In this document: positions 28,211-36,194 of the stretch, one piece after another | How the letters are laid out: each line of letters begins with the position of its first letter | Position numbering within the stretch: position 1 is the first letter of the stretch | Source: Bacillus sp. SD088 | GTDB taxonomy: Bacteria > Bacillota > Bacilli > Bacillales > Bacillaceae_C | Assembly (NCBI RefSeq): GCF_017355205.1 | Contig: NZ_JADIJK010000005.1 | Location: 62,001-126,000 of the forward strand | Length of the DNA stretch: 64,000 nucleotides | Direction: 5' to 3' | Position numbers and translations under genes: made by a program | Notes under the pieces: generated by a model | The model's database searches: none | What the model was told of the DNA's origin: nothing | The model's input: the letters and a program-made list of their open reading frames with translations, nothing else

Positions 28211-30127
28211 GTGAGTTGGTTATTAAATTTATATGAAACATACCAGGCAAGTATTGATCATGTCGGGGAGATAAAAAAGAGAAAGAATGGTCAAGAATAT
28301 ACTCTTCTTCCGATCTCCCATACAACACAGAATGCTCATATAGAAGTTACTATCACTGGGGATGGAGAATATCATTCTGCAGTAGTGGTAGAAAAAGATA
28401 ATGCGAGTACTCTTATCCCCTGCACAGATGAATCTGCAAGTCGAGCGGGTTCAAAGATAGCCCCTTATCCATTACATGATAAGTTAAGTTATGTAGCCGG
28501 GGACTTTGTTACTTACGGTGGAAAAATAAAGAAAGAAGAACCCTTTACTTTCTATATTGCCCAATTAAAAGAATGGGCAAATTCTTTATATGCAAACGAT
28601 AAAGTAAAGACAATTTATCAATATTTAAGCAAAGGCAAGTTAATTCAAGACTTGGTGAGAGATAAAGTTTTGTATTTGGATGAGAATGACCAATTAATTA
28701 AAAAGTGGGATAAAAAGTATGAAGATCTTCATGGAGAAAAACCTAAAATATTCACAGTCATTGCTGGGGAGCAGGAAAGTGCGTTTGTCAGATTTAATAT
28801 ACATTCCCCCAACCAAATTTTAACCAAAGTTTGGGAAGATAAAGAGATGTTTGATTCGTTTATCCGCTTCTATCAAGATATGTTAGGTGAGAAAGATCTT
28901 TGTTTTGTCACGGGTGAGAGTCGGCCGAGTACAGAAAGGCATGCGAATAAAATTAGAAATGCGGCAGATAAAGCTAAATTGATTTCAGCTAATGATGTGA
29001 GCGGTTTTACATTTAGAGGTCGTTTTAGTAGAGGGAGCGAAGCCGCAAGCATCAGTTACGAAGTATCGCAAAAAGCACATAATGCATTAAAATGGCTGAT
29101 TAATAAGCAAGGGAAAGTGGTTGATCAACGAGTTTTTCTTGTTTGGGGAAATGATGCTTCCATTGTCCCTGATCTAACTGCTGATAGCTTTTCGATTCAT
29201 CCGAATATTCAACGAAATAAAAAAGAATCCAATACACTTGAAGAATATGCTAATGAAATTGCAAAGGCAATTGATGGCTATAAAAATGATCTTAAACAGC
29301 TCTCCAAGGTCAATATATTGGTACTAGATTCAGCAACGACTGGTCGGATGGCTGTGCTTTATTACAGAGATATAGATAAAGAACTTTATTTAGATCGTTT
29401 AAAAGAGTGGCATTCCACTTGTGCATGGCTCCATCGTTATAGGAAAAATGATCTAAATGAATTTGTTCAATTTTATGGGGCCCCGGCAACTAAAGATATA
29501 GCATTTGCTGCGTATGGACCTAGGGGTAATGATAAAGTGATCAAAGGCTTGATGGAAAGAATGTTGCCCTGCATCGTGGACGGCCAAAAAGTTCCTAAGG
29601 ATATTATTAGAAGTGCTTATCAAAGAGCTTCTAATCCGATTTCAATGGAGAATTGGGAGTGGGAAAAGACGTTAAGCATTGCTTGTGCATTAATCAATAA
29701 ATCTCTAATTGAGAAAAAGGAGGGATATCCCATGGCATTGGATATTGAGAATGAGGATCGTGATTATTTATTTGGCCGCCTTCTTGCTGTCGCGGATGTA
29801 CTAGAAAGAAACGCACTAGATTCAAGTGATAAACGGGCCACAAATGCAAGAAGATATATGAACTCTTTTTCACAACATCCGGAAAGAACGTGGAAGACAA
29901 TTCAAACAGCTTTACAACCATATCAGGCACGTTTAGGAGAGCGAGTTTGGTTTTATAATAGATTAATTGATGAAGTGGGAGCAAAAATTAAAATGGAGGA
30001 TTTTAACAATAGACCTCTATCTGGAAAGTATTTATTAGGTTTTTATAGTCAAAGAGAAGCGTTGTATCAGAAAAGGGATAAGAATGGAACAGCAACAGAA
30101 GAAGTGAAAAATGGGGAGGAGAACTAA
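28211..30127 (+). CDS. cas8c: Cas8c (Csd1), large Cascade subunit
   Basis: 638 residues starting at GTG 28211 with RBS AAGGGGGTGA. Csd1 features: N-terminal 'MSWLLNLYETYQ', 'TLLPISHTTQNAHIEV', 'PYPLHDKLSYVAGD', 'CFVTGESRPSTERHANKIRN' region, and the C-terminal helical part with 'RLLAVADVLERNAL' and 'YLLGFYSQR'. Cas8c recognises the PAM and, through an internal translation start in its gene, often also supplies the small Cas11c subunit. A candidate internal start is the ATG at 29731, preceded by GGAGGGA, giving a C-terminal product of about 132 residues. Confidence 0.93.
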   Translation: MSWLLNLYETYQASIDHVGEIKKRKNGQEYTLLPISHTTQNAHIEVTITGDGEYHSAVVVEKDNASTLIPCTDESASRAGSKIAPYPLHDKLSYVAGDFVTYGGKIKKEEPFTFYIAQLKEWANSLYANDKVKTIYQYLSKGKLIQDLVRDKVLYLDENDQLIKKWDKKYEDLHGEKPKIFTVIAGEQESAFVRFNIHSPNQILTKVWEDKEMFDSFIRFYQDMLGEKDLCFVTGESRPSTERHANKIRNAADKAKLISANDVSGFTFRGRFSRGSEAASISYEVSQKAHNALKWLINKQGKVVDQRVFLVWGNDASIVPDLTADSFSIHPNIQRNKKESNTLEEYANEIAKAIDGYKNDLKQLSKVNILVLDSATTGRMAVLYYRDIDKELYLDRLKEWHSTCAWLHRYRKNDLNEFVQFYGAPATKDIAFAAYGPRGNDKVIKGLMERMLPCIVDGQKVPKDIIRSAYQRASNPISMENWEWEKTLSIACALINKSLIEKKEGYPMALDIENEDRDYLFGRLLAVADVLERNALDSSDKRATNARRYMNSFSQHPERTWKTIQTALQPYQARLGERVWFYNRLIDEVGAKIKMEDFNNRPLSGKYLLGFYSQREALYQKRDKNGTATEEVKNGEEN

Positions 30128-30129
30128 AT

Positions 30130-30990
30130 ATGGCAGTTTTAGATCATAAAATCGATTTTTCAGTTGTTTTATCTGTAACAAAGGCAAATGCAAATGGAGA
30201 CCCTTTGAATGGGAATCGACCACGTCAAAATTATGATGGGTATGGAGAAATTTCCGACGTAGCTCTTAAAAGAAAAATTAGAAATCGTTTGCTTGATATG
30301 GGAGAACCTATTTTTGTTCAGTCCAATGACAAGAGAGCCGATCAATTTAGTAGCCTAAGAGAACGGGCCGAGGCAAAGGAAGAGCTGATAAAAGCACTAA
30401 AATCAAAAGATAATGCTGCGGAACAGTATGCAACAATTGCTTGTAACGAATGGATTGATGTAAGAAGCTTCGGACAAGTATTTGCATTTAAAGGTGGAGC
30501 AGGCAAAGGTGTTTCCGTTGGTGTGCGTGGCCCTGTTTCTATACAAACAGCTACGAGTGTTGATCCTATTGACATTACAAGTATGCAAATAACGAAAAGC
30601 GTTAATTCAGAGCCAGGAAAGGATCGAGGATCAGACACAATGGGAATGAAGCATCGGGTAGATTTTGGTGTATATGTCTTTCATGGTAGCATCAATACAC
30701 AATTAGCTGAAAAAACTGGATTTACGAATTTGGATGCAGACAAAATTAAGCAGGCACTTGTTACATTATTTGAAAACGATTCATCTTCAGCACGCCCAGA
30801 AGGGAGTATGGAAGTCAATAAGGTATATTGGTGGGAGCACTCTTCCAAATTGGGCCAATATTCATCAGCTAAAGTTCACCGTTCACTTAATGTAAAGGCG
30901 AATGTTGATGAACCGAAGAAATTTGAGGATTACACTGTTACTTTAAGTGATTTAGAAGGTTTAAAAGTTGAGGTAATAGATGGTCTATAA
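30130..30990 (+). CDS. cas7c: Cas7c (Csd2), Cascade backbone subunit
   Basis: 286 residues, two bases after cas8c and preceded by RBS GGGGAGGAG. The family start 'DFSVVLSVTKANANGDPLNGNRPRQ' pattern, 'ISDVALKRKIRNRL', 'WIDVRSFGQVFAFKG' and 'GMKHRVDFGVYVFHGSIN' are all present. Several copies polymerise along the crRNA spacer. It overlaps cas4 by 11 nt. Confidence 0.95.
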   Translation: MAVLDHKIDFSVVLSVTKANANGDPLNGNRPRQNYDGYGEISDVALKRKIRNRLLDMGEPIFVQSNDKRADQFSSLRERAEAKEELIKALKSKDNAAEQYATIACNEWIDVRSFGQVFAFKGGAGKGVSVGVRGPVSIQTATSVDPIDITSMQITKSVNSEPGKDRGSDTMGMKHRVDFGVYVFHGSINTQLAEKTGFTNLDADKIKQALVTLFENDSSSARPEGSMEVNKVYWWEHSSKLGQYSSAKVHRSLNVKANVDEPKKFEDYTVTLSDLEGLKVEVIDGL

Positions 30991-31639
30991 TAATGAAGAT
31001 CAGTACCTTATGTTATCAGGTATTCAACACTTTGAATTTTGTAGGAGGCAATGGGCTCTTATTCATATTGAACAACAATGGGAAGAAAATGTAAAAACAG
31101 TAGAGGGCCAACACTTACATAAAAAAGCGGATCAACCTTTTATTAGAGAGAAACGGGGGAATCTATTAATTGTTAGGGCGATGCCGGTAAAATCAAAGGA
31201 GCTTGGAATAACGGGTATTTGTGATATAGTCGAGTTTATAAAAGACCAAAATGGGATAGAGCTCAATGGCGTTGAGGGGAAGTTTTCCCCTTATCCCGTT
31301 GAATATAAGCGAGGTAAGCCCAAAAAGAATGAATCAGATATTTTCCAACTGACCGCCCAGGCGATGTGTTTGGAAGAAATGCTACTTTGTGAAATAAACA
31401 CTGGGTACCTCTACTATAATGAAATCAAGCATCGGGTAGAAATTTCTTTAACAAGGGAAACAAAGGATAAAGTTAAAAGAATAACAGCGGAAATGCATGA
31501 TTATTATAAACGAAGACATACACCAAAAGTGAAAACAGGAGTGTTTTGTAAAAGTTGTTCTCTTCAAAATATATGTTTGCCAAATCTAATGAATAAGCGC
31601 TCTGTAAGAAGCTATATTGAAGGGAAAATAAAAGAATGA
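30980..31639 (+). CDS. cas4: Cas4 exonuclease (adaptation)
   Basis: 219 residues. RecB-like nuclease with four iron-sulphur cysteines: one in 'HFEFCRRQW' (about 16) and three in the C-terminal 'GVFCKSCSLQNIC' (about 193-203), plus the catalytic 'GICDIVEF' (Asp) and 'YPVEYKRGKPK' (E-x-K). In type I-C, Cas4 trims prespacers and sets PAM-correct orientation together with Cas1-Cas2. Overlaps cas7c (11 nt) and cas1 (ATGA). Confidence 0.95.
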   Translation: MVYNNEDQYLMLSGIQHFEFCRRQWALIHIEQQWEENVKTVEGQHLHKKADQPFIREKRGNLLIVRAMPVKSKELGITGICDIVEFIKDQNGIELNGVEGKFSPYPVEYKRGKPKKNESDIFQLTAQAMCLEEMLLCEINTGYLYYNEIKHRVEISLTRETKDKVKRITAEMHDYYKRRHTPKVKTGVFCKSCSLQNICLPNLMNKRSVRSYIEGKIKE

Positions 31640-32667
31640 GAAAACTGCTTAATACATTATTTGTGATGCAACCAGATATTTATTTATCTTTGGATGGAGA
31701 TAATATTGTTCTTTTAAAAGAGAATGATCGACTAGGTAGATTACCCCTTCATAATTTAGAATCGATTGTCTCGTTTGGCTATACTGGGGCTAGCCCAGCA
31801 TTAATGGGGTATTGTGCCGATAGAAATATTTCATTAGTTTTTATGACAATGAATGGTCGGTTTCTTGCTCGAGTGATAGGGGAAAGTCGAGGGAATGTGG
31901 TATTAAGAAAGAAACAATATCGCATTTCAGATGATGAAACGTCATCTGCGTTGATCGCCCGTAATTTTATTATAGGAAAAATATATAATAATAAATGGAT
32001 ATTGGAAAGAATGACTAGGGACTATCCTATGAGAGTGGATGTAGCTCAATTTAAGCAAACCTCCCAATCACTATCATCTATTATTCAGTCTGTCAGGGAA
32101 TGTGAAGACCTTGAAAGTTTAAGAGGATGGGAAGGACAGGCAGCGATTAGTTACAATAAAATGTTTGATCAGATGATATTGCAACAAAAAGATGATTTTT
32201 ATTTTAAATTTCGTTCCCGTCGACCTCCCTTAGATAACGTCAACGCTATGCTGTCTTTTGCCTATACTCTCTTAGCGAATGATGTAGCCTCCGCTTTAGA
32301 AGGGGTGGGGTTGGATGCTTATGTTGGTTTTTTGCATAGGGATCGGCCTGGAAGAGTATCTTTAGCCTTGGACGTCATGGAGGAGCTCCGTGGCGTCTAT
32401 GCGGATCGGTTCGTATTATCATTAATTAATAAAAAAGTGATCAATAAAAGTGATTTTATAAAGAAGGAAAATGGAGCTATGATTATGACGGATGATGGGA
32501 GAAAGAAATTTTTAGCATCATGGCAAAATAAAAAACAGGAAAAGATTACCCATCCTTATTTAGGTGAAAAAATTACATGGGGTTTAGTCCCCCATGCACA
32601 GGCTATATTATTATCACGATTTTTACGCAATGATTTGGACGAGTATCCTCCATTTCTATGGAAGTAG
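31636..32667 (+). CDS. cas1: Cas1 integrase
   Basis: 343 residues, start overlapping the cas4 stop (ATGA). The N-terminal beta domain ('LFVMQPDIYLSLDGDNIVL') is followed by the helical catalytic domain with 'EGQAAISYNKMFDQ' (active-site Glu about 165), 'VGFLHRDRPGRVSLALDVMEELR' region with His (about 234) and the Asp/Glu cluster. It integrates spacers at the leader-repeat junction with Cas2. Confidence 0.96.
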   Translation: MRKLLNTLFVMQPDIYLSLDGDNIVLLKENDRLGRLPLHNLESIVSFGYTGASPALMGYCADRNISLVFMTMNGRFLARVIGESRGNVVLRKKQYRISDDETSSALIARNFIIGKIYNNKWILERMTRDYPMRVDVAQFKQTSQSLSSIIQSVRECEDLESLRGWEGQAAISYNKMFDQMILQQKDDFYFKFRSRRPPLDNVNAMLSFAYTLLANDVASALEGVGLDAYVGFLHRDRPGRVSLALDVMEELRGVYADRFVLSLINKKVINKSDFIKKENGAMIMTDDGRKKFLASWQNKKQEKITHPYLGEKITWGLVPHAQAILLSRFLRNDLDEYPPFLWK

Positions 32668-32967
32668 GTGAAAGAGATCTTAGTATTAATTACATATGAT
32701 GTGAGCACAACAAGTGGTGAAGGAAGAAAGAGATTGCGCAAAGTCTCGAAGATTTGTCAAAATTATGGGCAAAGAGTCCAAAATTCAGTGTTTGAATGTG
32801 TCGTCGATGCAACACAATATACAACTTTAAAATTTGAACTAGTCAATATTATTGATGAAAATCAGGATAGTCTTCGCTTTTATCGGTTAGGACATAATTA
32901 TAAGACGAAAGTTGAACATATTGGAATCAAGGAATCAATTGATATAGAAGGACCTTTGTTTTTTTAG
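32668..32967 (+). CDS. cas2: Cas2
   Basis: 99 residues; GTG start directly after the cas1 stop codon (TAGGTG). Typical ferredoxin fold with 'LVLITYDVSTTSGEGRKRLRKV', a YDVS box with the conserved Asp, then 'YGQRVQNSVFECVV'. It forms the centre of the Cas1-Cas2 complex. Last gene of the operon; array 2 follows after its leader. Confidence 0.96.
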   Translation: MKEILVLITYDVSTTSGEGRKRLRKVSKICQNYGQRVQNSVFECVVDATQYTTLKFELVNIIDENQDSLRFYRLGHNYKTKVEHIGIKESIDIEGPLFF

Positions 32968-33135
32968 TGCGAATGCCATGTGCCCATGAATTCCTTGGAG
33001 GATTCGCACCTGTTTTTAAAACTTTAGAGGTGCATTATTACATGTTTTGATTGAATTGTACTTAATTCATATTTAAATACAATGAGATTTCGACGAAATT
33101 AGACTTTTTTAGGACCGTTTTCTAAAAAAATCGCT
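32968..33135 (+). other. Leader of CRISPR array 2
   Basis: Directly after the cas2 stop: hairpin GTGCGAAT (32967-32974) with ATTCGCAC (33002-33009), followed by CTGTTTTT. Its equivalent in the leader of array 1 has a one-step shorter stem and the same CATGAAT in the loop. The hairpin could end the cas mRNA as well as mark the leader. Confidence 0.6.
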
Positions 33136-33631
33136 GTCGCACCTTACTTAGGTGCGTGGATTGAAATAGTAATTCTTTAAAATCTCCATTCCCGCGCACA
33201 GTGTCGCACCTTACTTAGGTGCGTGGATTGAAATAATTAGATTTTTTACTCTTTTTAAACTAATGCCGGTCGCACCTTACTTAGGTGCGTGGATTGAAAT
33301 ATCAAAACCAAATGTTAATACAAACCAATAGGGGATGTCGCACCTTACTTAGGTGCGTGGATTGAAATCTCTAAGCACTACTGTATACTTTTGACCAACA
33401 AGTCGCACCTTACTTAGGTGCGTGGATTGAAATACCATAATCTATCATCCTTTCAGTTTTTTAAAATGTCGCACCTTACTTGGGTGCGTGGATTGAAATT
33501 CTAACGTCATCTGCACGTCAAGGTGAAATAGCTGGTCGCACCTTACTTAGGTGCGTGGATTGAAATAAAGCTAATGGGTCTTTTAGACCGGTATGCACCG
33601 TCGCACCTTTTTTAGGTGCGTGGATTGAAAT
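33136..33631 (+). CRISPR. CRISPR array 2, type I-C, 8 repeats and 7 spacers
   Basis: A 32-nt repeat beginning GTCGCACCTTACTTAGGTGC and ending GTGGATTGAAAT; starts at 33136, 33203, 33269, 33337, 33402, 33468, 33535 and 33600, with spacers of 33-36 nt. The stem is CGCACCT/AGGTGCG, loop TACTT. It differs from repeat 1 by paired changes that keep the stem. Repeat 6 (GGGTGCG) and the last repeat (loop TTTTT) are variants. The last spacer (33567-33599) is homologous to the fossil spacer behind array 1. Confidence 0.97.
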
Positions 33632-33650
33632 TTTATCATATGCTCAATAT

Positions 33651-34169
33651 ATGGGATTAGAGGATGATATCCAATATGAGGTGATTGATGGACAAATTTA
33701 TAATATGTCCCCTTCCCCGAATGTAAAACATCAAGCAATTGCGATGGAGCTTGCTACTGAATTTAGAAATCAAAAATGTATGGTTCTTGGAGAAATGGAT
33801 GTTTGTCTCTGTGGAAAAAGGGATGTAACGCAAGAAAATGAATGGGTCAAACCAGATATTATGATTGTATGTGATAAAACTAAGATACAAGAAAATTACA
33901 TTTCAGGTGCTCCAGATTTAATTGTTGAAATCCTATCAAAGTCCACTGCTAAAATAGATAAAATGATTAAATTTAACCGATATCAAAGAGCGGGTGTGAA
34001 AGAATATTGGATTGTTGATCCCGCACATGAAATAATTGATATTTATAAACTCGAGAATAACCTTTATAAACATGGTGGTACATATGCCAATAATGAGGTT
34101 ATTAACGTAGGGATCGTTGATGATTTATCAATAAATCTGAAAGATGTTTTTAGAGATAATGGAATCTAG
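33651..34169 (+). CDS. Uma2-family PD-(D/E)XK nuclease-like protein, N-terminus lost at the array
   Basis: 172 residues from the only upstream ATG. Core Uma2 motifs: 'YEVIDGQIYNMSPSPNVKHQ', 'WVKPDIMIVCD' (catalytic Asp), 'PDLIVEILSKSTAKIDK' (E-x-x) and 'YQRAGVKEYWIVDP'. The frame continues upstream without a stop (LSYAQYM, typical of Uma2 N-termini) into the last CRISPR repeat, where the first residues and native start should lie. No ribosome binding site precedes 33651. So array 2 probably borders a 5'-truncated gene, which may not be expressed. The role of Uma2 proteins in bacteria is unknown. Confidence 0.65.
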   Translation: MGLEDDIQYEVIDGQIYNMSPSPNVKHQAIAMELATEFRNQKCMVLGEMDVCLCGKRDVTQENEWVKPDIMIVCDKTKIQENYISGAPDLIVEILSKSTAKIDKMIKFNRYQRAGVKEYWIVDPAHEIIDIYKLENNLYKHGGTYANNEVINVGIVDDLSINLKDVFRDNGI

Positions 34170-34235
34170 AATATTTCATAAATTTCCGCATATTTTGGAA
34201 CCTTATATAGAAAATTGTAAGCCTATAAAATTCCC

Positions 34236-34267
34236 CCGAGTGCGATATATTATCACTCGGTTTTTTT
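34236..34267 (+). terminator. Intrinsic terminator after the Uma2-like gene
   Basis: CCGAGTG (34236-34242) with CACTCGG (34254-34260), a partly paired loop, then TTTTTTT. Confidence 0.85.
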
Positions 34268-34513
34268 GTAAAATCGATTGAGTAGACCTAGCTAACAAAT
34301 TACTTTAGAAAAAATTACCCCGCAGTGTAGAGAGAGCGTGGAAATCATTAAATATCGAGTTAACCAGTGCTGCTATAAGATGAGATAGCTATGGCCATCA
34401 AGTGGCAAGAGTAAGTTTGAGGTGGAATGAATGGTCACAACTACGGAGTACAGCGTAATCGTTTATTGGCTATTGTCTACTTTATTTTGTTAAAATTAAA
34501 GTGGAGGAATGGT

Positions 34514-34594
34514 TTGAAATATAGAGGGAGAGCATATAGAAAAAGCCTGTTTAAAAAATTCCGATCACTCCTCATGAAAAATAAGATTTATTGA
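34514..34594 (+). CDS. Possible small basic peptide (26 aa)
   Basis: In the otherwise empty stretch 34268-34701, a TTG at 34514 follows GTGGAGG with 6-nt spacing and opens 26 codons, MKYRGRAYRKSLFKKFRSLL and so on, with 12 Lys/Arg. I know no homologue; this rests only on RBS and composition. The rest of the stretch holds nothing I recognise. Confidence 0.2.
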   Translation: MKYRGRAYRKSLFKKFRSLLMKNKIY

Positions 34595-34701
34595 AAGTGG
34601 CCTGCAATTTAGTTCTATTAAACCACCCCTTACACTATTTATTGCTTGCGGACATATCTTATTCACTGTCATACTCGATCTATTTAAAGGAGGAGAGTTC
34701 G

Positions 34702-35004
34702 TTGGTCTCGAAGATCATTCTAAATCATACCATCATTAATGTAGATCAATATAAAGAGAATTGGCAAGATGGTTTGTTAAACATTAAAATTAATTTTAAA
34801 GTCACAAGTGAAAATTATCACGATATCGCTACGCTACTATATGAAAGGATTTTTGATATAGAAGTTCCTGAAAAAGGGATTACATTTAGAGGAGCCATTC
34901 AAGAATATTATACTTCAATGGATAATTTATATAAAGAAGGAGAAGTTGGCGACTATTATGTAAGCTTGTTTGAAGTGAAAAATGAAGAGAGGAGGAGGCA
35001 GTGA
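34702..35004 (+). CDS. DUF3219 protein (YkvR-like)
   Basis: 100 residues from a TTG start at 34702, chosen because AAAGGAGG lies 7 nt upstream; the longer open frame to 34591 has no RBS. Family pattern: 'IILNHTIINVDQY', 'FKVTSENYHDIATLLYE', 'VPEKGITFRG' and 'GDYYVSLFEV'. B. subtilis YkvR is of the same length and has no known role. The stop overlaps the next start (TGATG), so it is translationally coupled to the oxidoreductase. Confidence 0.7.
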   Translation: MVSKIILNHTIINVDQYKENWQDGLLNIKINFKVTSENYHDIATLLYERIFDIEVPEKGITFRGAIQEYYTSMDNLYKEGEVGDYYVSLFEVKNEERRRQ

Positions 35005-35996
35005 TGAGAATCAGCATATTAGATCAGTCCCCGATTTCATCCAATCAATCTGCAAAGGATGCGTTGTATGAATCGATGAATTTAGCGAAGGCTGGAGAGA
35101 AATTCGGTTATACCCGATATTGGATGGCTGAACATCACGATCTTCCTGGGCTTGCTTGTCCTGTACCTGAAGTGATGCTAAGTTTCATTGGAGCTCATAC
35201 TAGCAAGATTCGAATTGGTTCAGGTGCAACCTTATTACCTCATTATAAACCTTATAAAGTAGCGGAGACTTTTAATTTATTGGCTACCTTATTTCCGAAT
35301 CGAATTGACATTGGCATTGGCCGTGCACCAGGTGGATCAGCTGAGGCAACGAATGCTTTATCTGATAATTTTTTACAACAGGTCTATAAAATGCCAGATC
35401 TCCTTGATGATTTACTTCATTTTCTCCATCATGATTTCCCAAAAGACCATGAATTTTCAAAAGTGACGGCAACACCTGTGCCACAAGTTCCACCAGAGAC
35501 TTGGCTGCTTGGAACAAGTCAAAAGAGTGCGGTTCTTGCAGCCAAAAATGGTTTGGCTTATGCATTTGGTCAATTTATGAGTGAGGAAGATGGCAGCAAG
35601 ATTATCGAGCAATACATAAATTTATTTAAACCTAAGGAGAGCGGTTCGTTACCAGAAGTTCTGCTAACTATTTCGGTGGTTTGCGCAGAAACGACCGAAA
35701 AGGCAGAGGAAGTGGCTATGAGTTGGTTGATTTGGCAAATACAAGCAGATAGTGGAAAGCGTCAATTGATCCCATCTATTGAGGAAGCCAAAAATTACGA
35801 ATTAACGGAGACGGAAAAGGAAAAACTGAATAGCATGAAGCAAAATATGATCATTGGAAATCCGCAAGAGGTTGCAGAATCCCTTCGTCAGTTAGAAACA
35901 GCCTATAAAACAAATGAAATGATGATTTTAACGATCACTCACTCCCCAGAAGATCGGATTCATTCTTATCGATTAATAGCAGAAGAAGTTCTATGA
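35004..35996 (+). CDS. LLM-class flavin-dependent oxidoreductase
   Basis: 330 residues from ATG 35004 (RBS GGAGGAGG). Luciferase-like TIM barrel: 'LDQSPISSNQSA', 'YWMAEHHDLPGLA', 'IRIGSGATLLPHYKPYKVAE', 'RIDIGIGRAPGG' and 'TWLLGTS'. These motifs are those of the MsnO8-type group of FMN-dependent monooxygenases; the substrate is unknown. Coupled to the DUF3219 gene. Confidence 0.85.
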   Translation: MRISILDQSPISSNQSAKDALYESMNLAKAGEKFGYTRYWMAEHHDLPGLACPVPEVMLSFIGAHTSKIRIGSGATLLPHYKPYKVAETFNLLATLFPNRIDIGIGRAPGGSAEATNALSDNFLQQVYKMPDLLDDLLHFLHHDFPKDHEFSKVTATPVPQVPPETWLLGTSQKSAVLAAKNGLAYAFGQFMSEEDGSKIIEQYINLFKPKESGSLPEVLLTISVVCAETTEKAEEVAMSWLIWQIQADSGKRQLIPSIEEAKNYELTETEKEKLNSMKQNMIIGNPQEVAESLRQLETAYKTNEMMILTITHSPEDRIHSYRLIAEEVL

Positions 35997-36194
35997 AATC
36001 AGTTTGAAAGATGAAATTAAATCTCATCTTTTGTCTGCCTATCAACCTTGATTTCCAAAAAATTCTAGACTGTTTCATATGTTTTCCCTAAAACGAGGTG
36101 GAAGAAATTCAAAACTCTGTTAAAATAACAGGATAGTCATTTGTTAGTGACGCGAAATATATTTATTAGGTTATTTTATGAAAGAAGGGAAACT

